This document shows, piece after piece, positions 1 through 7,015 of a DNA stretch of 9,438 bases. The DNA comes from Desulfotignum sp. (GTDB lineage Bacteria; Desulfobacterota; Desulfobacteria; Desulfobacterales; Desulfobacteraceae): positions 1-9,438 of the forward strand of contig JAABRW010000431.1 of assembly GCA_011390695.1 (NCBI GenBank), read 5' to 3'. The first letter of the stretch is position 1; each line of letters starts with the position of its first letter. Both the position numbers and the translations under genes were made by a program. A model generated the notes under the pieces. It did no database searches, had not been told where the DNA came from, and saw nothing but the letters and a program-made list of their open reading frames with translations.

Positions 1-751
1 CTATTCCTATGAAATCGCCCAGGATTTTGACTGGGACATGACCCATAAGGCCGTGGTGGTGCCCATCGGCAATGCCGGCAATATTTCCGCGGTCATGAAC
101 GGGTTTCTCAAATTTTTCAAAGCCGGGATCATCGACCGGCTGCCCAAGGTCATCGGGGTCCAGTCGGAACATGCGGATCCCGTGTATCAGTATTACCTGG
201 AGCCGGACAAGACCCGGCGGGTGTTCACCCCGGTGGATACCCGGCCCAGTGTGGCCCAGGCCGCCATGATCGGCAATCCGGTATCCATGCCCCGGGTGGT
301 GGCCATTGCCGAAGAATACAACACCGCTTCAGGACAGGACAATGTGTTCTTTGTCCAAGTGACTGAACAGGCCATCATGGACTGGCAGCTCACTGCCAAT
401 CAGAACGGGCATATCGCCTGTACCCAGGGAGGAGAATGCCTGGCCGGTCTTGTCAAAGCCAAGGCCATGGGCCTGATTGCCCTGAATGAAACCGTTGTGC
501 TGGATGCCACGGCCCATGCCATCAAATTTTCCGAGTTCCAGGACCTGTATTTTAAAAACCGGATTCCCGGACCCTATCACATCGTGCCGGACCCGGAACG
601 GGTGAACCTGCCGGAACTGGTTTCTCCGGAAAATCCCGATCTCATCCCGTCCCAGGAAAAACGCCTTGAAAAATCAGAATTTGCGCAGTTTGTCCAGGAA
701 ATATCTGAAAAAATCGCGCAAAAAATGGACCTGACCCCTGTTGATCCATGA
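1..751 (+). CDS. thrC: Threonine synthase, C-terminal part (5' end outside window)
   Basis: Threonine synthase is a PLP enzyme (fold type II) that converts O-phosphohomoserine to threonine and phosphate in the cytoplasm. The reading frame is open from base 2 and runs 249 codons to TGA at 749-751, so roughly the first half, including the PLP-binding lysine, lies upstream. Visible signatures are the phosphate-loop motif PIGNAGNISAVMNGF just after the window start, the CTQGGECLAGL stretch in the middle, and the VVLDATAHAIKFSEFQ segment near the end, where other threonine synthases have a comparable 'TAHGLK' sequence. No in-frame ATG near base 38 is a credible start, since conserved protein precedes it. 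The gene is clearly GC-rich (for example 36 of 60 bases at 181-240). Its stop overlaps the next start as ATGA (748-751), so the downstream gene is probably cotranscribed. I am sure of the family and fairly sure of the function; another fold-II PLP lyase is the main alternative. Confidence 0.88.
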   Translation, partial: YSYEIAQDFDWDMTHKAVVVPIGNAGNISAVMNGFLKFFKAGIIDRLPKVIGVQSEHADPVYQYYLEPDKTRRVFTPVDTRPSVAQAAMIGNPVSMPRVVAIAEEYNTASGQDNVFFVQVTEQAIMDWQLTANQNGHIACTQGGECLAGLVKAKAMGLIALNETVVLDATAHAIKFSEFQDLYFKNRIPGPYHIVPDPERVNLPELVSPENPDLIPSQEKRLEKSEFAQFVQEISEKIAQKMDLTPVDP

Positions 752-2088
752 GAATCCCTGCCCCCCCATTCCTGGCATGCGTGATTTGCATATTCCTTGC
801 GCTGACAGGAATAGTGCAAAGCCAGGGTGTCCAACACATAAAAACATCCTATAAACATTATTCCATCTTCAGTTACCAGGGCCGGGATGTTTTGTGTGAA
901 CCCTATATTGTCAAAAAAAATGAATGGCTTTATAAAATTTTCAGACAAAAAGGAGAAATATCTGAACACAATTTCCCCTTTTTCATAGCCATTTTCAAAC
1001 AAATCAACCCCCACATTCAAAACATTGATGCCATTGCTCCCGGTACCCGGATTCTCATTCCATTGAAAATAACGCGCAAACAGGATTATACCGTGGACAA
1101 AGACGGCAGGGTGCAAATTCCTGTGGTGGAGTTTCATAACACGGTTGAATCACCTGAGTCTCATGTGTCTAAATATAGTATACAAGAGCCAACACTTTCT
1201 TATCAATCAAACTCGCATATCAAGGACACCCGCCGGTTACTGCCGGGCGACCGGATAAAAATTCCGGCACCATCCGTGCAAAACATACCATCGAGGCAGC
1301 CGCCGACAGCAGTCGATTCCGAACAGTTGCAGCGGTTACAGGAATATGCAGACGCCATTAACGGTAAATTGATTCACCAGGGGAAATTATATTTCCCGGG
1401 AAAAAACGGACGAAAACAAGTTCAACTGGATCTGTCTTCAACGCCGGTCATTGAAATGGATGATCCCCAAAAAACAGTCATGATCCTTTCAAATCCGTCA
1501 CCGCAAAATCCGCTTCAAAACGAGGAAACGCGACAGACCATTTCATCCTACTGGAGACATGTAAAAATCCAACCCATTGAAACGATCTTACACAATCGGG
1601 CACCCGTGTTGCCGGGATCCGGTTCACCCTCCTTAAGATATCATTTATCCAGGCAACAGATCTTTCAAATTCTGGAGCAAACCGGATATGTGTACGTACC
1701 TGAAGAATCCTTCCGGTTTCATGTAAATCAGATTCCGGTTTCCGCCCGGCTGGACCGCGTGAAGATACCGGATCGTCCGGATCTGCTGCTCAATTTCGGC
1801 AGGGTATATGGGCGGGGAATTGACGCCCTTCGACAACTGGAATTTGACGTTGTGACCTTCACTTTGATGCAGAACTGGCAGGAGCAGATCCGGCAACTGT
1901 TATCTGCGTTAGGTTATCAAGTGTGGGAAAACCCCTCTTTCACCCATCAGGGGACTGTGAAAATGCTGGCCGGAATTTATGGTGAACAGTCCTCGAGCCG
2001 ATTGTTCATTTCATCTTCGCCAGTGATTCCGCTTGTCCGCTCTTTTCTGGAAACCCGCCAAATCCAGCATATATGTCTTCAACCATGA
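748..2088 (+). CDS. Exported LysM-domain protein of unknown function
   Basis: This 446-residue protein has an N-terminal signal peptide (hydrophobic core about residues 7-23, possible cleavage after VQS at 23-25), so it should enter the periplasm. Residues about 50-107 look like one LysM peptidoglycan-binding module: an opening YIVKKNEWLYKIF, a helix with INPHIQN, and a closing APGTRILIPL. A second LysM-like ending, LLPGDRIKIP, lies at 164-173, perhaps from a degenerate repeat. Residues 190-446 form a mixed, probably beta-rich region that I do not recognise. The start overlaps the thrC stop as ATGA and has no clear Shine-Dalgarno sequence, which suggests coupled translation. The TPR pilotin-like gene follows after 32 bases and pilQ converges beyond it. 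The N-terminal half is AT-rich (15 of 60 G/C at 901-960), unlike thrC. A role in fixing the pilus secretin to peptidoglycan, as TsaP does in other bacteria, is inference from domain and position. Confidence 0.78.
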   Translation: MRIPAPPFLACVICIFLALTGIVQSQGVQHIKTSYKHYSIFSYQGRDVLCEPYIVKKNEWLYKIFRQKGEISEHNFPFFIAIFKQINPHIQNIDAIAPGTRILIPLKITRKQDYTVDKDGRVQIPVVEFHNTVESPESHVSKYSIQEPTLSYQSNSHIKDTRRLLPGDRIKIPAPSVQNIPSRQPPTAVDSEQLQRLQEYADAINGKLIHQGKLYFPGKNGRKQVQLDLSSTPVIEMDDPQKTVMILSNPSPQNPLQNEETRQTISSYWRHVKIQPIETILHNRAPVLPGSGSPSLRYHLSRQQIFQILEQTGYVYVPEESFRFHVNQIPVSARLDRVKIPDRPDLLLNFGRVYGRGIDALRQLEFDVVTFTLMQNWQEQIRQLLSALGYQVWENPSFTHQGTVKMLAGIYGEQSSSRLFISSSPVIPLVRSFLETRQIQHICLQP

Positions 2089-2109
2089 TGCCAATTTATA
2101 TCTATAATC

Positions 2110-2114
2110 GAGGA
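2110..2114 (+). promoter_or_regulatory. Shine-Dalgarno site fixing the TPR lipoprotein start at 2121
   Basis: GAGGA lies 6 bases before ATG 2121. The same frame is open from ATG 2073 and contains another ATG at 2085 that would overlap the LysM stop as ATGA. Neither has a ribosome site, and both would put a non-signal extension ahead of a clean lipoprotein signal peptide. The downstream start is therefore preferred. Confidence 0.75.
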
Positions 2115-2120
2115 AATTCC

Positions 2121-2870
2121 ATGAGACGGTCTTTATTCTGCTTTTTTCTGCTTGGTATTTCAATCTGTGCCTGCGCCGGTGTATCTAAAGATGATGATAA
2201 ACTGGCCGAAGCCATCCAAATACAGGGAGAAGCGTTTTTGATGCAGGGAGATTATACGGCGGCCCTGTCCAGACTGCTGGAAGCCCGCAAAATGCGCCCC
2301 CAAGATCCATATATATTGAACAGCCTGGGGCTGGCCTATATGGGAAAAAACAGGGATGACCTGGCCATTCCCGTTTTCAAGACAACCCTGGCCCTGAAAC
2401 CGGATTACACCGAAGCACTGAACAATTTAGGTGCGGCCCATCTGCGGCAAAAACAATGGAATCCGGCTATCCGCGCATTTGAACATGTACTTGAAGACCT
2501 GCTGTATCCCACCCCTCAGTTTCCTCTTTCCAACCTGGGATGGGCATACCTGGAAAAACAGGATTACATGCGGGCTGAAACCTATTTTTCAAAGGCCCTG
2601 GATCTATCTCCCGGATTTGTGACCGCGGCCCATGGACTGTCTTTGGTACTTCTTGAAACCAGGCGGGAAAATGATGCCATCCAATTTCTTAAAACCCAGA
2701 TCGATGAGCATCCGGAATCCGCAATTCTGCATGCGGATCTGGCCCGGGCTTATGAGGCAAAAGGCTGGACAAATGAAGCCAGACAATCCTGGCAGAATGT
2801 GCTGCATTATGCAAAATCAAATACCGCACTGAAAAAAACCGCCACCGAACGCCTGTCTGCATTGAATTAA
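2121..2870 (+). CDS. TPR lipoprotein, PilF/PilW/Tgl-like type IV pilus pilotin
   Basis: The 249-residue product begins with a lipoprotein signal peptide (MRR, hydrophobic 5-15, lipobox I15-C16-A17-C18), so Cys18 should be lipidated and the protein carried to the outer membrane. The rest is built of about six TPR units (roughly 30-61, 63-96, 97-130, 135-167, 168-200, 202-235) with typical pairs such as NSLGLAY/KPDYTEAL and LSNLGWAYLE/ALDLSP. Length, lipidation and six TPRs match the family of Pseudomonas PilF, Neisseria PilW and Myxococcus Tgl, which bring PilQ to the outer membrane or help it assemble. The neighbouring pilQ gene supports that role. The gene ends in the TTAA that also holds the pilQ stop, so the two genes converge with a 4-base overlap. 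A general TPR scaffold protein is the alternative; the exact pilotin role is inference. Confidence 0.82.
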   Translation: MRRSLFCFFLLGISICACAGVSKDDDKLAEAIQIQGEAFLMQGDYTAALSRLLEARKMRPQDPYILNSLGLAYMGKNRDDLAIPVFKTTLALKPDYTEALNNLGAAHLRQKQWNPAIRAFEHVLEDLLYPTPQFPLSNLGWAYLEKQDYMRAETYFSKALDLSPGFVTAAHGLSLVLLETRRENDAIQFLKTQIDEHPESAILHADLARAYEAKGWTNEARQSWQNVLHYAKSNTALKKTATERLSALN

Positions 2871-5107
2871 TCTGAATTGCGGACGGGATTGCGTTTCTGC
2901 TCCAGTTGAACAATGGACGGGGTCAGGAAAATCAGCAGTTCATTTCTCGTATCTTCCTTGGCATCCCTTCCTAAAAGCATATTTCCCAGAACAGGGATAC
3001 CGGTTAAAAACGGCAGCCCGCTTTTCTCCTTATTGGTCGTGGTTTTGACGATACCACCAATAACCACGGTATCGTTATTATTCACCAGAAGTTCGGTTTC
3101 CGTCTCATTGGTGGTAAGGGTGGGAACCCCGCTGGGCGTAAGACCGGCAATATCGTTTTTGGTCAGATACACTTTCATGGATATGCGTTCATCCGGGGTG
3201 ACATGGGGGGTCACTTCCAGAAGCAGATCAATGTCTTTGAACTGAACAGAAGAACCGCCGGCATCATCCCGTTCCAGATATGCATATTCCATCCCCTGCT
3301 TGATTTTGGCTTTTTTGTTATCCAGGGTCAGAATGCGCGGTGACGAAACGATCCGGACATCCCCCTGCACTTCAGATGCGGCCAGTTTTGCGTTCAAAGC
3401 CAGCCGGGAAGCACCGAAAAGCCGGAAAAATGAAAAATCCCCACTGCTCATTCCGTCATTCAGCGGATTGTTCACAGACACATTCAAATCATTGACAAAA
3501 CCCGAAGAGATGGCAGGATCATTGGTCATATTCCAGTTTACGCCGATATTTCTTGAAAATTCTTTGGTTACTTCCACAATTTTGGCTTCAATCATAATCT
3601 GGGGAGTCACAGTATCCAGACGGTAAATCATTTCCTGAATCTGATCCACTTTTTCCCGGGTATCGGTCACAATGACCATGTTGCTGCGCTGTTCCACGGA
3701 AATGCTTCCTCGATCCGGCGTCAACAGGGCAGTGATATGAGGTTCAATTTCTGTTTTGGCATTGGAATAGCTGATGGGAATATATTCTGTAATCAGAGGT
3801 TCCAGGCTCTTTTTCTGTTCCAGGGCTTTTTTCTGAGCGGCAATGGCGTCCTGTTCATCTTTTTCTTCCTGCCGCAATGTCTGGATCGTGGCGATACGGA
3901 CCACATCCCCTTCCATTTTTTTGCCCAGTCCGTTCATTTTCAAAACCAGATCCAGCACCTGATCCCAGGGAACCGGTTTTTCCAGGGTCATGGTGACCTT
4001 ACCCTGGACATCCTTGTCCACGGCAAAATTCAATCCACTCACACTCCGAAGTATCCGAAACACATTTTTAATGTCTGTGTCAAAAAAATCCAGTTTGATC
4101 TTTTCGCCGGAATATTGGGGCTGATCTGTTTCCATCGCTGCCAGGCCGGCCGGGGCCGGCTGCTTCATGGCTTTCGGGTTTAACGCATCTGCTGAGAGCT
4201 GCACAGGAGATATGGGATCAAATCGCAGAAAAATCCGGTTGTTATCCTGGCCCACTTGAAAGGGAACTTTTTCCCGGATCCGGATTCCAATTCTGGCATT
4301 CGCGTCATCTGTGGATTTTGGATACGGGATGACACTGTCAACCGCTGTGCCGGCATTTTGTGTCAGCAAGGGTTTTTGAAAACGATCAGGGATCCGGGTA
4401 TGGTAAAGAATCAGTTCCAGTTGATCATCTGTTTTCCAGGCCGTATCATAGGATATTGAATGGTTTGTGGTCACCTGTATATCTGCGTAACCGGCTTCAT
4501 CAGGAATAAATTGAAGGCCGGTCACCCGGGCAGCGGTTGGTTCGGCTACCGGTGAAAAAATCTGCGGTTCTATATTGTTCTGGACGAACGTGTCTGATTC
4601 AGGGCTTGATGATGACGCAAGTTTGATTCCGGAATCAGGAATATGCAGTACCATCTGCAACCCGCTTGTCTGTCCCAGCACCTCATAGGCCAGATCCTGA
4701 TTCAGCTGCACATCGAGTCTGACTGTTGTTTTTTCCGTATCCACGTATTCGGACCGGATGGCTGCCACCGGGCCTGTGGGTGTATCAGGCGGCACAAAAT
4801 CCGATGAAAATTTGGTGTCCGACAGAAAAATGGCAACGCCTAAAGGAAAATCCTGCTTAATGGTTGTATAAACCGGTTTTTGATCCGTTTTAACATGGAT
4901 TAAAATCTGACCTTCAGATGACGATATGTCCACTTTATGAAGATAGTTGATCCGGCTGGACGGGGTATTTTGAATCAAGGGTTCGGTGGCCGCCGGGGTT
5001 TCGGATTTCAATGATGTGCATCCTGCGCCAAGTACCAGGACCAGCATCAGTATCAGCATCCGATTCAGTATCCGCTCAAAAATGATATCACCCTGAAAAA
5101 AAGCCAT
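2867..5107 (-). CDS. pilQ: Type IV pilus secretin PilQ
   Basis: PilQ forms the multimeric outer-membrane channel through which the pilus passes. With the start at 5107 it has 746 residues: a signal region ending GAGC with Cys30 as a possible lipidation site; two AMIN-like beta domains (about 55-160 and 195-300) that in this family bind peptidoglycan; a secretin/TonB short N-terminal domain (about 337-407, KIKLDFFDTDIKNVFRI); a charged, probably helical linker (411-436); an N1 domain (438-500) with NMVIVTDT; and the secretin core (about 505-735) with QIMIEAKIVEV, VRIVSSPRILT, VPTLTTNETET, VVIGGIVKTTT, GIPVLGNMLLG and the ending ELLIFLTPSIV. All parts of a full secretin are present without interruption. 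ATG 5119 is a longer in-frame option, but the ribosome site at 5112-5117 favours 5107, just after the pilP stop; ATG 5059 would give a more compact signal peptide. It is the last visible gene of the pilMNOPQ operon. Confidence 0.95.
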   Translation of the reverse strand: MAFFQGDIIFERILNRMLILMLVLVLGAGCTSLKSETPAATEPLIQNTPSSRINYLHKVDISSSEGQILIHVKTDQKPVYTTIKQDFPLGVAIFLSDTKFSSDFVPPDTPTGPVAAIRSEYVDTEKTTVRLDVQLNQDLAYEVLGQTSGLQMVLHIPDSGIKLASSSSPESDTFVQNNIEPQIFSPVAEPTAARVTGLQFIPDEAGYADIQVTTNHSISYDTAWKTDDQLELILYHTRIPDRFQKPLLTQNAGTAVDSVIPYPKSTDDANARIGIRIREKVPFQVGQDNNRIFLRFDPISPVQLSADALNPKAMKQPAPAGLAAMETDQPQYSGEKIKLDFFDTDIKNVFRILRSVSGLNFAVDKDVQGKVTMTLEKPVPWDQVLDLVLKMNGLGKKMEGDVVRIATIQTLRQEEKDEQDAIAAQKKALEQKKSLEPLITEYIPISYSNAKTEIEPHITALLTPDRGSISVEQRSNMVIVTDTREKVDQIQEMIYRLDTVTPQIMIEAKIVEVTKEFSRNIGVNWNMTNDPAISSGFVNDLNVSVNNPLNDGMSSGDFSFFRLFGASRLALNAKLAASEVQGDVRIVSSPRILTLDNKKAKIKQGMEYAYLERDDAGGSSVQFKDIDLLLEVTPHVTPDERISMKVYLTKNDIAGLTPSGVPTLTTNETETELLVNNNDTVVIGGIVKTTTNKEKSGLPFLTGIPVLGNMLLGRDAKEDTRNELLIFLTPSIVQLEQKRNPVRNSD

Positions 5108-5108
5108 A

Positions 5109-5771
5109 TTACTCCCCATTGTCTGGTTTTTGTAGTTTCAATTCCTGAAAGCGTTCGGTCACAATCCCTTTGAAATCCGCCACCAATTCTTTCACGACAA
5201 TGTGGTCCGGTTGAATATCCACCACCTGTCCCTGGTTTTTTCCCATATAGGTCCCGATTCTGACTTCATATCCTTTTCCAGTGGCTTCTTCCACCATGGC
5301 GATTTTTTGGTTTTCTCCGATCACCACTGCCACCAGCTTAATCTGGCCCAGCGTCATCTTTTCAAGAGGCGTGAGGGTGCGCCGGGGTTTGTCCGGCTTA
5401 CGGACTTCTGTTTCAGCAACGGGGGTTTTTTCTTGAATCAACGGGATAAACGGATCCAGTTGACTTTTGGCCTCATATCCTTGATCGTTATTGTCATGAA
5501 TATCACTGCTGGTTTCTGTTGATTCATCCAAAACCAAATCCCGGTCAAAAGTGCTCTGATCCGGCATTACCTCTTCATTTTGAATCTCTTCTTTTGGCCC
5601 GCTGTCTTTGGTTTCATCTTTGTTTTCAGGTCCAACGGGTTGGGGCATGGGAAAAAGTACCACTGCCGGCGTTTTTTCATTTTCCCGGGCAGTCGGATTT
5701 CCGCACACACACGCCAGCAGGAACAATCCCACGATCAAACAGCCCATCCATTTATTTAGCAGGTTTTTCAT
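5109..5771 (-). CDS. pilP: Type IV pilus lipoprotein PilP
   Basis: PilP is an inner-membrane lipoprotein that joins the PilN/PilO pair to the periplasmic domains of PilQ. The 220-residue product has a lipoprotein signal peptide with lipobox L18-L19-A20-C21. A long acidic, probably disordered stretch (about 28-104) follows, then the start motif LDPFIPLI (105-112) and the conserved folded domain (about 130-212) with LTPLEKMTLGQIKLVAVV, GKGYEVRIGTYMGKNQGQV and the C-terminal strand IVTERFQELKL. The linker seems long, so the protein exceeds the roughly 170-180 residues I expect of well-known PilP proteins. A 12-base gap separates it from pilO, and its stop lies just before the preferred pilQ start. 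An AAAGGA stretch precedes the ATG at short spacing. Confidence 0.93.
   Translation of the reverse strand: MKNLLNKWMGCLIVGLFLLACVCGNPTARENEKTPAVVLFPMPQPVGPENKDETKDSGPKEEIQNEEVMPDQSTFDRDLVLDESTETSSDIHDNNDQGYEAKSQLDPFIPLIQEKTPVAETEVRKPDKPRRTLTPLEKMTLGQIKLVAVVIGENQKIAMVEEATGKGYEVRIGTYMGKNQGQVVDIQPDHIVVKELVADFKGIVTERFQELKLQKPDNGE
5112..5117 (-). promoter_or_regulatory. Shine-Dalgarno site deciding the pilQ start
   Basis: On the minus strand GGGGAG is followed by TAAT and then ATG at 5107. The TAA here is the pilP stop (5109-5111), so translation of pilQ probably restarts at the end of pilP. The upstream ATG at 5119 has no comparable site. The spacing of 4 bases is short but acceptable. Confidence 0.6.
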
Positions 5772-5783
5772 TATCCTTTGATA

Positions 5784-6440
5784 TCAGCTTTTTTTCTTTT
5801 TTTTGTCTGGGTTCCCGTCCTGATCCGCTTCCACAAACATATAGGTAACAGCATTACAGGTCATATCGATTACACCTGAAGCAGATTTGTTCCGTCGCAA
5901 GACGATGTTCTTGATATTGACAATCCGGTTCAGCCTGGACACCTGAAAAAAGAAATCCGCTATCTGAAGATAACGGCCCTCCATTTTCATGGACAAGGGT
6001 ATTTCCTTGTAAAAATCCCTGGTGACAGGTGCCCCCGGCTGAAACAGCAAAATATTGAGGCCTGCACGGCTGCCTGCATTGGAAACGCTTTTCAACAAAG
6101 ACGGCACTTCCTTTTTATCCGGCAGAGCACGGGTCGCTATATAAAACGCCTCTTCCACCCGGGCCATCTTTTCTTCCCATTCTTTTAAAGTTCTGGCCTG
6201 CCGTTTGACAATAATCAATCGATTGGTTTTGGCTTCAAGGGTTTGTGTCGCCTCCTGCAACTGTATCTGCTTTGGCATAAATAAAAAATAATAATACGCC
6301 CCGCCGATCAGTGCCAGCGTACCCAGACAGATGAACAACCGTTGCCGGCGACTCAGTTTGCCCACACTTTCAAAAAAAACAGCTGTTTTTTGTCTGATCA
6401 AAGATGTCGGCGTTTTATTTTTTTTTTCTTGTGCCATCAT
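5784..6440 (-). CDS. pilO: Type IV pilus inner-membrane protein PilO
   Basis: PilO pairs with PilN in the inner membrane and sets the spacing of the alignment complex between PilM and PilP/PilQ. The 218-residue protein has a basic cytoplasmic N-terminus (1-34), one membrane helix (about 35-55), a coiled coil (about 58-98) and a ferredoxin-like periplasmic domain (about 108-205), with the PilO-type stretches LPDKKEVPSLL, IPLSMKMEGRYLQIADFFFQVSRL and RIVNIKNI. Its start overlaps the pilN stop as ATGA (6437-6440); a second ATG follows at once (6437). Codons 5-8 contain a run of ten A, and the last codons contain two A runs that encode KKKKK, so both ends carry homopolymers prone to slippage or sequencing error. 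The reading frame is intact as given. Confidence 0.93.
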   Translation of the reverse strand: MMAQEKKNKTPTSLIRQKTAVFFESVGKLSRRQRLFICLGTLALIGGAYYYFLFMPKQIQLQEATQTLEAKTNRLIIVKRQARTLKEWEEKMARVEEAFYIATRALPDKKEVPSLLKSVSNAGSRAGLNILLFQPGAPVTRDFYKEIPLSMKMEGRYLQIADFFFQVSRLNRIVNIKNIVLRRNKSASGVIDMTCNAVTYMFVEADQDGNPDKKKKKS

Positions 6441-7015
6441 TTGCCTTTTTTATTTTGGATTTCCGGCGCCAAAGGCTGCTTCTGGCATCTCAATTCAAAT
6501 GCCTTTAAGTTGAAATTTCCGTCAAACCGTTTACTGACAGTCTGTTTCAGATCAATTTCCTGAAACAGATTCGAAGATTCCAGCTGTTTCATAAAATCGG
6601 CAATGGTGGGATTATCAAACGCAATGCCTGTCAGCGTGACAGAACTTTCATCTGCATGAATACTCTCGAGCCACATTTTTTCCGGTACCATGCGTGACTG
6701 AAGATCTTCTATCAACAGCAGCTGTTCATCCCGTTTAAACTGGAGAGATTCAATGATTTTTAATTTGTCTTCCAGGATCTTGAGGCGCTTTTTAATATCC
6801 GCGACCTGGTCTGCCTTTTTTTTATACACTGAAATTTCAGCATCTATTCGTTCGATTTCGTTATTTTTTTGTTCGATCCGTCTGTCGACCCCCAGGGTAT
6901 ACCAGGTCAAGCCTACGATCACCAGAATCACGGACAACAGAAATATCGACACCTGCTGGCGGATATTTTCCCGTTTTCTGGCTACTCTGAACGGCAGCAG
7001 ATTGATGCGTATCAT
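6437..7015 (-). CDS. pilN: Type IV pilus inner-membrane protein PilN
   Basis: PilN is a single-pass inner-membrane protein whose cytoplasmic N-terminus docks in a groove of PilM and whose periplasmic part pairs with PilO. The 192-residue product shows the diagnostic docking motif INLLP at residues 4-8, a basic stretch (VARKRENIRQQ), one membrane helix (about 23-42), a long coiled coil (about 44-100) and a compact periplasmic domain (about 108-178) with MWLESI, VTLTGIAFDNPTIADFMKQLE and NLKAFELRC. Length and domain order are normal for the family. Its start overlaps the pilM stop and its stop overlaps the pilO start, each as ATGA, which suggests tightly coupled translation and matched amounts of PilM, PilN and PilO. 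Confidence 0.94.
   Translation of the reverse strand: MIRINLLPFRVARKRENIRQQVSIFLLSVILVIVGLTWYTLGVDRRIEQKNNEIERIDAEISVYKKKADQVADIKKRLKILEDKLKIIESLQFKRDEQLLLIEDLQSRMVPEKMWLESIHADESSVTLTGIAFDNPTIADFMKQLESSNLFQEIDLKQTVSKRFDGNFNLKAFELRCQKQPLAPEIQNKKGK

Noticed and set aside
577..1137. 186-residue minus-strand open frame across the thrC/LysM junction
   Set aside because: It runs opposite two frames with clear protein features, has low-complexity composition and no recognisable domain or ribosome site.
2073..2120. Longer N-terminus of the TPR lipoprotein from ATG 2073 or 2085
   Set aside because: It would overlap the LysM gene, lacks a ribosome site and places 12-16 extra residues before a standard lipoprotein signal; ATG 2121 has GAGGA at good spacing.
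2800..2866. Possible terminator for pilQ, T-run on the minus strand inside the TPR gene
   Set aside because: The GC-rich bases before the T-run have no complementary arm, so no terminator stem forms.
3737..4183. 148-residue plus-strand open frame inside pilQ
   Set aside because: It is a Cys/Phe-rich antisense shadow of the conserved secretin reading frame.
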